Assembly: GCA_026386995.1 (NCBI GenBank)
Contig: JAPLMO010000361.1
Coordinates: forward strand, 1-21,874
Length of the DNA stretch: 21,874 nt
Direction of reading: 5' to 3'
DNA from: Planctomycetota bacterium
GTDB taxonomy: Bacteria; Planctomycetota; Phycisphaerae; FEN-1346
The notes under the pieces were generated by a model. The model made no database searches, was not told the DNA's origin, and saw only the letters and a list, made by a program, of their open reading frames with translations. The position numbers and the translations under genes are program-made. Shown here piece after piece: positions 16,492-21,874 of the stretch. Every line of letters begins with the position of its first letter. Position 1 is the stretch's first letter.

Positions 16492-17955
16492 CTACAGATC
16501 GAAAGGCACTGCGCCAAGCCCGAGGGCTGCATCGCGGAAGGCGTCGCCACGCTGCTCGTAGTTGTCGAACATGTCCAAACTCGTGTAGCCCGGCGCCAGG
16601 AGCACCACGTCGCCCGGCCGGGCCAGGCCGGCCGCGCGCCCGACCGCGTCGGGCACACTCGATGCGCGTTCAACGTGCGGCCCGTCGCGGCCGATCGCAC
16701 GCTCCAGTGCCTCGGCCATCTCGCCGATGAGGAGCACGGCCCGTGCCTTGCGGCGGACGGCCTCGATCATCGGCGCCATCTCCATGTGCTTGTCGCGACC
16801 GCCGGCCACAAGCACCACGGGGCCGTCGAACGCTTCCATCGACGCCCGGGCCGCCAGCGGCGTCGTCGCCTTCGAGTCGTTGACAAAGAGGACGCCGTCC
16901 CGCCGCCCGATCGGCTCCAGCCTGTGCCGCAGGGCGCGGAAACCCGCCACGACCTCGCCGATGGTTTCTACGGACACGTCCAGCAGGTGCGCAGCGGCAG
17001 CCGCCGCGGCGATGTTCGCCAGGTTATGGCGACCCAGGAGATGGACGCGGCCCGCCAGGTCCAGACGCGCCTCCTTGGCGCCCATGCGGAATACGAGCGT
17101 CTGGCCGTCGACGTACACGCCCTCCGCCAGCGGACGCGAGCCGGAGTACCAGACGACGCGGCTGCCGCGGCCTTGAGCGTCGGCCTGCCACGACCGCAGC
17201 CGCTCGTCGTCGGCGTTCAGAACGGCGACATCGCCGGGCGACTGGAACCGCACAAGGGTCCGCTTGGCCTCGACGTAGGCCTCCATCGAGCCGTGGCGGT
17301 CGATGTGGTTCGGGCTCAGGTTGGTCGCGACGGCGATTTGCGGGCTCCAACCGAGGGCCGAAAGGTCCTCCAACTGAAAACTCGAGAGTTCCAGGACGAC
17401 CCACTCCTGGGGGCGAATCTCGCCGAGTTCCTCCAGCAGGCTCGTGCCGATGTTGCCGCCCACGCGCGACGGGCGGCTGCGCCGGAGCATCTCGCCCACC
17501 AGGGCCGTCGTGGTGCTCTTGCCGCTGGAGCCGGTTACACCGAGGACCGGCGCAGGGCAAGCCTCGACGAAAAGGTTCATCTCGGAGGTGATCTCGGCCC
17601 CGGCGGCCTCGGCCATGCGGACAAACTCGGACTTCTTCTTGTCCACGGCCGGGTTGACGACGACAACGTCGGCCCCGGTGAAGTCGGCGGCCGCGTGGCT
17701 GCCCAGATGGTAGTTGATAGGAATGCCTTCGAGGGCCTTGATGCTGGAGGCGAGGGGCTTGGCGCCTTTCAGGTCCGTAACGGTGACGCTGGCGCCGAGG
17801 CCGGCCATATAGCGGGCGGCGCCGACGCCGCCGCCGAAAAGCCCGAGGCCCATCACCGTAACGGCCCGGCCGCGAAAGCGATCAGCCACCGTCGCGCGAG
17901 ACTGACAGCGGGGGCGATTCGGAACCGTGCCCGACGTGTTACGGCGAGCCTCCAT
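16492..17955 (-). CDS. murD: UDP-N-acetylmuramoylalanine--D-glutamate ligase
   Basis: Cytoplasmic ATP-dependent ligase that adds D-glutamate to UDP-MurNAc-L-alanine in peptidoglycan synthesis. 487 residues, slightly longer than usual because of a ~30-residue N-terminal extension before the Rossmann motif VMGLGLFGGG (34-43). The Mur ligase P-loop is GVTGSSGKSTT (139-149). NLSPNHIDRH (212-221), the probable carbamylated Lys231 (EAYVEAKRTL), VNDSKATTP (358-366), GGRDKH (385-390) and the MurD-typical LAPGYTSLDMFDNYEQRG (453-470) are all present. The P-loop reads SSGKS rather than the common TNGKT. The frame is open upstream to 18153, but that part overlaps pyrF and is Arg/Gly-rich, so ATG 17955 is chosen; it lies 20 bases past the pyrF stop and its ribosome site is weak. 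It appears co-transcribed with pyrF, away from the usual cell-wall gene cluster. Confidence 0.93.
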   Translation of the reverse strand: MEARRNTSGTVPNRPRCQSRATVADRFRGRAVTVMGLGLFGGGVGAARYMAGLGASVTVTDLKGAKPLASSIKALEGIPINYHLGSHAAADFTGADVVVVNPAVDKKKSEFVRMAEAAGAEITSEMNLFVEACPAPVLGVTGSSGKSTTTALVGEMLRRSRPSRVGGNIGTSLLEELGEIRPQEWVVLELSSFQLEDLSALGWSPQIAVATNLSPNHIDRHGSMEAYVEAKRTLVRFQSPGDVAVLNADDERLRSWQADAQGRGSRVVWYSGSRPLAEGVYVDGQTLVFRMGAKEARLDLAGRVHLLGRHNLANIAAAAAAAHLLDVSVETIGEVVAGFRALRHRLEPIGRRDGVLFVNDSKATTPLAARASMEAFDGPVVLVAGGRDKHMEMAPMIEAVRRKARAVLLIGEMAEALERAIGRDGPHVERASSVPDAVGRAAGLARPGDVVLLAPGYTSLDMFDNYEQRGDAFRDAALGLGAVPFDL

Positions 17956-17975
17956 CCGGCTGTCCAGGGGGACCC

Positions 17976-18950
17976 TCAAGCGCCCGGAGACGGCGATGCG
18001 GCGCGACGGGCCAAGGCTTCGGCCAGAGCCGCCTTGAAATCCACCGTGGCCACCTCGATCGCGTCTTCCCAGTTCACTTCGCCCAAGTGCTCGTACTCCG
18101 GCCGCTCCCAGGCGTAGATGACACTGCGGGAGACCGTTACGAGCCCGCCCCAACCGTCATCGTGGAACGCCAGCGTGGCATCGGCGACCGTCCCGCCCTG
18201 GGTGCCGACGCCCGGGACCAGGAACAGGCTGTTCGGCATCATGTCGCGAAGGATCTTGGTGTCTTCCGGGTACGTCGCGCCGACGACGGCGCCGACGAGG
18301 CTGTAGCCGGAATCGCCGACACAGCCGACTTGGTTGGCCCAGTCGTTGACGCGTTCGGCGACGCGTTCGAAGAATCGGCGGTTTTCGCCGTCCTTCAGGT
18401 CCTGGAATTCCTTGGCCGAGGGGTTGGTGGTGCGGACGACGACGAAAACGCCCTGCCCGCCCGCCTTCGCCACCTCGATGAACGGCTGAACGCCGTCCGA
18501 ACCGAAGTACGGATTGACGGTCACGGCATCGACGGTGACGGCATGTTCCTTCTTGCCCTCGCCGAGGAAAACCTCTTCGAGGTGTGCGACGGCGTAGGCC
18601 GCGGCGGTCGAGCCGATGTCAGCACGCTTGACGTCGCCGATGACGAGCAGCCCGGCCTCGTGGGCGTAGTCGACCACGTCGAAGTAGGCCCTCATGCCCG
18701 TGGGGCCGCAGCGCTCGAAGCAGGCGCTCTGGAGTTTGACGCACGGGACCTGGGCGCCGACGATGTCGATGACGCTCTGGCAGAACTCGCGGGCCGCCGC
18801 AGCCTGCTCGGAGAGGCCCCCCGGCGACTTGGCCGCAATCTCGCGAATCTGCTTGGGCAGACGCTCGTACATCGGATCCAGGCCGATGCAGATGGGCGCC
18901 TGCTTCTCCTCAATGGCGTCCAGCATCCGGTCCGAAAATGCGGTAGCCAC
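17976..18950 (-). CDS. pyrF: Orotidine 5'-phosphate decarboxylase, type 2 subfamily
   Basis: Cytoplasmic enzyme for the last step of UMP synthesis, decarboxylating OMP. 324 residues, in the range of the long type 2 family. The catalytic D-x-K-R-x-D motif is seen as GDVKRADIGSTA (D106, K108, D111), preceded by ICIGLDP (20-26) and VKLQSACFE (71-79), and followed by VTVNPYFGSDGVQPF and a phosphate-binding-type FLVPGVGTQGG. Start: GGAGGT lies 4 bases before GTG 18950, so that codon is preferred over the GTG at 18956, which would sit inside the ribosome site. murD follows 20 bases downstream and a plausible promoter lies at 19017-19045. Confidence 0.94.
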   Translation of the reverse strand: MATAFSDRMLDAIEEKQAPICIGLDPMYERLPKQIREIAAKSPGGLSEQAAAAREFCQSVIDIVGAQVPCVKLQSACFERCGPTGMRAYFDVVDYAHEAGLLVIGDVKRADIGSTAAAYAVAHLEEVFLGEGKKEHAVTVDAVTVNPYFGSDGVQPFIEVAKAGGQGVFVVVRTTNPSAKEFQDLKDGENRRFFERVAERVNDWANQVGCVGDSGYSLVGAVVGATYPEDTKILRDMMPNSLFLVPGVGTQGGTVADATLAFHDDGWGGLVTVSRSVIYAWERPEYEHLGEVNWEDAIEVATVDFKAALAEALARRAASPSPGA

Positions 18951-18954
18951 ACTC

Positions 18955-18960
18955 ACCTCC
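18955..18960 (-). promoter_or_regulatory. Ribosome binding site selecting the second GTG of pyrF
   Basis: GGAGGT on the minus strand overlaps a potential GTG at 18956 and stands 4 bases before GTG 18950, which is therefore the likelier start. Confidence 0.6.
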
Positions 18961-19016
18961 CTGTTTCAGATACACACTTCCCACGCCCGAAGTAGTCAGT
19001 CTCGGCCGAAAAAACC

Positions 19017-19045
19017 ACTTTAGTGCCCCGGAGGCGCAATTTCAA
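19017..19045 (-). promoter_or_regulatory. Candidate promoter of pyrF-murD
   Basis: TTGAAA (19045-19040) and TAAAGT (19022-19017) on the minus strand with a 17-base spacer, giving a start near 19010 and a leader of about 60 bases. The -35 matches five of six, the -10 four of six. Confidence 0.5.
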
Positions 19046-19091
19046 GGATTTTTCAGGGGGCGGCCGAAATGGGACATCTACGCCGCTCGCC

Positions 19092-20087
19092 TCATCCGCC
19101 CAGCGCCGCGCACAACTTGCCCAGTTGATCGTCCACCGAGTTCTCCTCGGCGTTGAACGTGCCGGCCAGGAACCGGCCCGTCGGCGGCGCCACGGCGATG
19201 TTCCCCTCCGCAGGGTTCTTGCTCTGGGCCAGGTAACTCTCATAGTACATCTTGTAGGCCACCTGGGCGTCCGCTTCAGTCTGGTACTTAATGAGGAAAA
19301 GGTAGTTCGGCGCACCCGCCTTGGCGGTCTTGTAGCCGACGATGGCCACGTCGGTGTCGGGCATCAGCGAGAATGCCCGCGCCATGGCCGCCGGATCGCC
19401 CTTTGGCACGAAACCCAGCGACGCCAGGATCGGGAACGTGTGCAAATAATACCGCTCGCCCTCCAGCGAATTCAGGGGGAAGTTGTCCAGCAGGGCCGGC
19501 CGATACCCGGTCGTCGCAATCTGGTCGGCCACCCAGCGGCCGAAGTCCATCAGCACCGGCGTCGGGTCCATCGACCCGGAGTACTCGGCGGTGACCAGGT
19601 ATGAACCCTTGACCAGGGCCAGGGCCGTCGTGCTCATGCGGGCCGCCAACCCGATGTTCGGGAACGTCGTGCCCGAGGAACTGACGCTGAAGACGCCGTA
19701 CGCATCCTGCGGCCCATTCATCTCGAAGATGCGCAGCGTGACCGTCTCGTTCTGGCCGCGCGTGTACTTGCGCGTCGCACTCTTGACGTAGCCGTAACCC
19801 TTCAGGGTTGTGGCCAGGGCCGGAACGTCGGTGTCCACGAGTTCAACCTTCTCAGCCGGATTGGCGACCGGCCCGAAGACCTTGATGTCGCCCTGGGCGG
19901 CCTTCCAGTCCGAGACGTCGCCAACGCTCGGGAAGAGTTTCAGGACGGCGGCATGCGGCCCGGTGGGCTCGACCTTCTGTTTAGGCTTGCCCTCTTCGGA
20001 CGGCGTCGTGCTGCACCCGGCCACGCCCACGGCCACCGCCACAAACACAAGCGCCAGCCATTGCCAGAATCGTAGTCTGCTAGCCAT
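19092..20087 (-). CDS. DUF6599-like lipoprotein of unknown function
   Basis: 331 residues. The signal peptide (FWQWLALVFVAVAVGVAGC) ends in a good lipobox, making Cys25 the lipidated residue; a short Ser/Pro/Lys/Glu linker follows. The body has the layout I associate with DUF6599: a segment around LFPSVGDVSDWKAAQG, a strand-rich block with VTLRIFEMNGPQDAYGVFS, and a later LLDNFPLNSLEGERYYLHTFPI. Its function is unknown; it should sit in the periplasm attached to a membrane. Start: GGAGGAG lies 6 bases before ATG 20087, whereas the in-frame upstream ATG at 20150 would put the signal peptide 21 residues inside. The gene is apparently monocistronic, with its own candidate promoter and the nested repeat upstream. 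The family call comes from memory of the pattern, not from a search. Confidence 0.8.
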   Translation of the reverse strand: MASRLRFWQWLALVFVAVAVGVAGCSTTPSEEGKPKQKVEPTGPHAAVLKLFPSVGDVSDWKAAQGDIKVFGPVANPAEKVELVDTDVPALATTLKGYGYVKSATRKYTRGQNETVTLRIFEMNGPQDAYGVFSVSSSGTTFPNIGLAARMSTTALALVKGSYLVTAEYSGSMDPTPVLMDFGRWVADQIATTGYRPALLDNFPLNSLEGERYYLHTFPILASLGFVPKGDPAAMARAFSLMPDTDVAIVGYKTAKAGAPNYLFLIKYQTEADAQVAYKMYYESYLAQSKNPAEGNIAVAPPTGRFLAGTFNAEENSVDDQLGKLCAALGG

Positions 20088-20093
20088 GAGAGG

Positions 20094-20100
20094 CTCCTCC
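20094..20100 (-). promoter_or_regulatory. Strong ribosome binding site of the lipoprotein gene
   Basis: GGAGGAG on the minus strand, 6 bases before ATG 20087. It fixes that start over ATG 20150. Confidence 0.8.
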
Positions 20101-20138
20101 GTGTGAATTTCGCGCGGTAGGTCCGCTGCGATGGACGG

Positions 20139-20167
20139 ATTATGCGCCACGCAGGCCGGGACTGCAA
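20139..20167 (-). promoter_or_regulatory. Candidate promoter of the lipoprotein gene
   Basis: CATAAT (20144-20139, five of six) lies 17 bases downstream of TTGCAG (20167-20162, weak -35) on the minus strand. The predicted start near 20132 leaves a leader of about 45 bases. It lies only 11 bases from a 15-bp direct repeat that borders the nested repeat region. Confidence 0.4.
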
Positions 20168-20177
20168 CTTATTTCAC

Positions 20178-20192
20178 CCACCCCGGCCACGC
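20178..20192. repeat. 15-bp direct repeat, left copy
   Basis: CCACCCCGGCCACGC occurs here and again at 20402-20416, where it is the last coding part of the heparinase-like gene. The two copies bracket the whole palindrome plus MITE region. Confidence 0.75.
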
Positions 20193-20223
20193 CATCACCT
20201 TACTGGGGTGGCATGGTCACGCT

Positions 20224-20231
20224 GTTGCGTG
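20224..20231. repeat. Target-site duplication, left copy
   Basis: GTTGCGTG lies directly outside the left inverted end of the MITE-like element and is repeated exactly at its right end. Confidence 0.75.
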
Positions 20232-20365
20232 GTACGTGTTTAGCGTGCCAGACAAGAGTTGTCATTCTGAGCGAGCGAGAGCGAGCGAAGAATCTCGGCC
20301 GCCCGAACGGCGAGATTCTTCGGCCCCGTAAACGGGGCCTCAGAATGACAGCGCTAAACACATAC
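20232..20365. mobile_element. 134-bp MITE-like non-autonomous element
   Basis: The ends are GTACGTGTTTAGCG (20232-20245) and its inverted copy at 20352-20365, matching at 13 of 14 positions. An 8-bp direct duplication flanks it. Inside are nested inverted repeats: TGTCATTCTGAG (20260-20271 with 20339-20350), CGAAGAATCTCG (20286-20297 with 20311-20322) and GCCCCG (20323-20328 with 20333-20338). It has no coding capacity, so mobilisation would need a transposase elsewhere. The transposase family cannot be assigned from this. Confidence 0.75.
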
Positions 20366-20373
20366 GTTGCGTG
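20366..20373. repeat. Target-site duplication, right copy
   Basis: Exact copy of GTTGCGTG directly outside the right inverted end. Confidence 0.75.
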
Positions 20374-20398
20374 ACCATGCCACCCTCGTACTCACGCA

Positions 20399-21874
20399 CT
20401 ACCACCCCGGCCACGCGGCCAGAGGCTTGACGGCGGCGGGGGCTGCGGCGCCAGGCGGGTCGGGCGAGAAGGCGACCGCCAGCCGGAGGCTCGTCACCTT
20501 GCCCGGCAGGCGGACGACGAGTTTCCTGGCGTCGGGCTGCTGATGCTCGGGCGGCGGGGCGCTGCAACTGACCGTCTCAAAGACCGCCCCCTCCGGCGCG
20601 AGGATCCGCCCGTAAAGCCGCTTGCCGCCCTGCTCCAGCGCAACGTTGCACTTATCGAGCGTGACCTTCGCCTGCGTGACCATGCCCCAGAGGACTTCCA
20701 CGGGGGCGGCGGCCTCGACCTCGTCCTGAATGAGAATCCGCCGGCCACCCTGCATGGCGATGCCGCGCAGAACCGACTTCGCCTGCGGATACGCCTGCGT
20801 AAGGTTGGCCACGGCCGAGCCGTCGCGCCCGGCGGCCGCAAAGGCGACGATCGGGGCCTTGGCCTTGGGCGCCTGGTTCTCACCGTTGATGAGGAGGGTG
20901 TTGTGCGACTCGGTTCTCAGGCGGTAATAGGTCCAGCGCTTGTTGCCGAAGTAGCCGGGCATGTTGTAGTCGTCGGACCCGAGGTCGGCGGCCCATCGCT
21001 GGCCGAGGGCGTCCATCACGAACGCACCCGTGTCCAGATGGCTGTGATTGGCCGCATTGTCGCCGCCCTTAAAGCCCACCCACAGGGCCTGCGGGTCGTT
21101 CCAGGCGCTGCGGAGGAACACGACGTCGTCTTTGCGGAAGTACTTGGAGAGCGCCAGGCCCGATGCGGCCGGGTCCTTCCCCTCCTGGCTGTACCAGATG
21201 AGGTCCATAGCGCTGCCGCGCACCTCCTGCCGATGGTGCCACGCGCATACGCCGCAGTTGAACGTTCGGGCCAGCCAGAACATCGACGGCGCCGAGCCGG
21301 CGCCGTCGTGGGCGTCGGCGAAGTTGAACGTCCTGCCTGTCGGGCCTGTGAAGTAGATGCGGAAGATCCCGGCCTGCGACAGGCCCGGCGACTTCTCCAG
21401 GCCCGCCATCGTCCCGAGGGCCGACTGGAGCGCCCCGAGATAATACGACGTGTATAGAAGCGTATAACCCCAGTAGCCCGGCCCCTCGTTCCACGAGCCG
21501 TCGGGACCGAAGTTCGCCATGGCGGGCAGCACGGCCTTGAGGCCCGATGCCAGGACCTCGCGGGCCGCGGCCGGCTCTTCGTCGGAGACCGCCAGCGCCC
21601 CGACCGCCAGGCCGCCGTTACAGACCTGGCTCCAGTTGTGGTGCGCCCTGGTCCACCAGCCGAACTTGCCCGTGCCGCGATACGATTTCAGGCCGGGCCC
21701 CAGGCCCTTCTCCATCAGGGCCTTGCGGACCGTCGCCCGCTGCTCCTTCGAGAGGTAGTCGTAGAGCCAGTCGTAACCGATGCCCAGCGCGCACGACATC
21801 TCGGCCGTGTCGAGGAAGTGCGACGGGTTCCAGTCATGGAACGCCGCGGCCGCCTCCAACTCCTTGGCGGCGCG
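20399..21874 (-). CDS. Heparinase II/III-like polysaccharide lyase (5' end cut by window edge)
   Basis: 491 residues are visible; the frame continues past the right edge, so the N terminus and any signal peptide are missing. An alpha-helical toroid region is seen first (HFLDTAEMSCALGIGYDW, HHNWSQVCNGG, PDGSWNEGPGYWGY). The heparinase II/III beta-sandwich block follows: NHSHLDTGAFVMDALGQRW, then Tyr/Arg-rich RWTYYRLRTESHNTLLINGE. These contain the conserved His and Tyr residues that in this family (PL12, PL15, PL17, PL21) take part in beta-elimination of uronic-acid polysaccharides. The substrate could be alginate-, heparin- or exopolysaccharide-like and cannot be chosen here. The stop at 20399 falls within 15 bases of the repeat region, and its last codons coincide with a 15-bp direct repeat found 224 bases away. 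No neighbour shares its operon in view. Confidence 0.87.
   Translation of the reverse strand, partial: RAAKELEAAAAFHDWNPSHFLDTAEMSCALGIGYDWLYDYLSKEQRATVRKALMEKGLGPGLKSYRGTGKFGWWTRAHHNWSQVCNGGLAVGALAVSDEEPAAAREVLASGLKAVLPAMANFGPDGSWNEGPGYWGYTLLYTSYYLGALQSALGTMAGLEKSPGLSQAGIFRIYFTGPTGRTFNFADAHDGAGSAPSMFWLARTFNCGVCAWHHRQEVRGSAMDLIWYSQEGKDPAASGLALSKYFRKDDVVFLRSAWNDPQALWVGFKGGDNAANHSHLDTGAFVMDALGQRWAADLGSDDYNMPGYFGNKRWTYYRLRTESHNTLLINGENQAPKAKAPIVAFAAAGRDGSAVANLTQAYPQAKSVLRGIAMQGGRRILIQDEVEAAAPVEVLWGMVTQAKVTLDKCNVALEQGGKRLYGRILAPEGAVFETVSCSAPPPEHQQPDARKLVVRLPGKVTSLRLAVAFSPDPPGAAAPAAVKPLAAWPGW

Larger units (their letters stand above)
20206..20385. repeat. 17-bp palindrome split by an insertion
   Basis: Arms 20206-20222 (GGGTGGCATGGTCACGC) and 20369-20385 are perfect inverted copies. 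If the inner element and one copy of its 8-bp flank are removed, the arms are separated by only TGTT, making a perfect hairpin. This looks like an older intergenic palindrome, which might once have ended transcription of the heparinase-like gene. Confidence 0.8.

Noticed and set aside
17956..18153. N-terminal extension of the murD frame over pyrF
   Set aside because: Overlaps the conserved C-terminal coding part of pyrF and is Arg/Gly-rich; ATG 17955 after the pyrF stop fits MurD length.
20260..20350. CRISPR array suggested by repeated short GCGAGCGA words
   Set aside because: The repeats are palindromic arms and a short tandem inside one element, with no regular repeat-spacer periodicity and no cas genes.
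20088..20398. Small coding gene in the repeat region
   Set aside because: Short frames here cross the inverted repeats and lack ribosome sites.

Overview
The window is G+C-rich bacterial chromosome, and every gene I can support reads on the minus strand. The gene set (an exosortase with a separate EpsI partner, large TPR protein, GH106-like and heparinase-like polysaccharide-degrading enzymes, GTG/TTG starts, a DUF6599-type lipoprotein) most resembles a Planctomycetota genome, perhaps Phycisphaerae-like. That assignment is an inference from gene content; no rRNA or phylogenetic marker was tested.

Layout, in transcription order (right to left): a heparinase II/III-like lyase (20399 to the right edge, N terminus missing); an intergenic region holding a nested repeat, in which a 134-bp MITE-like element with 14-bp inverted ends and an 8-bp target duplication has entered the loop of an older 17-bp palindrome; a DUF6599-like lipoprotein; pyrF and murD as a probable two-gene unit; and a large GH106-like glycoside hydrolase.

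The left 13 kb is one exopolysaccharide/exosortase locus. A near-consensus sigma70-type promoter (13144-13171) drives a Wza-like export lipoprotein, then exosortase, EpsI, and a 1438-residue TPR protein, all with gaps of a few bases or an overlap. A hairpin and a perfect TATAAT box separate these from a Wzc-like chain-length regulator/BY-kinase. After another strong hairpin comes a polytopic protein that fuses an O-antigen-ligase-like region to a VanZ-like domain and runs off the left edge.

Working model (inference): the Wzy/ligase-like protein polymerises or ligates glycan, the BY-kinase controls chain length, the Wza-like lipoprotein exports it, the TPR protein acts as periplasmic scaffold, and exosortase/EpsI handle sorted surface proteins. 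No glycosyltransferase, flippase or exosortase substrate is visible here, so these must lie elsewhere. The most unusual items are the long Ala/Pro/Lys/Glu linker that splits an SLBB domain in the export protein, the ligase-VanZ fusion, the altered Walker A' motif of the kinase, and the nested MITE.
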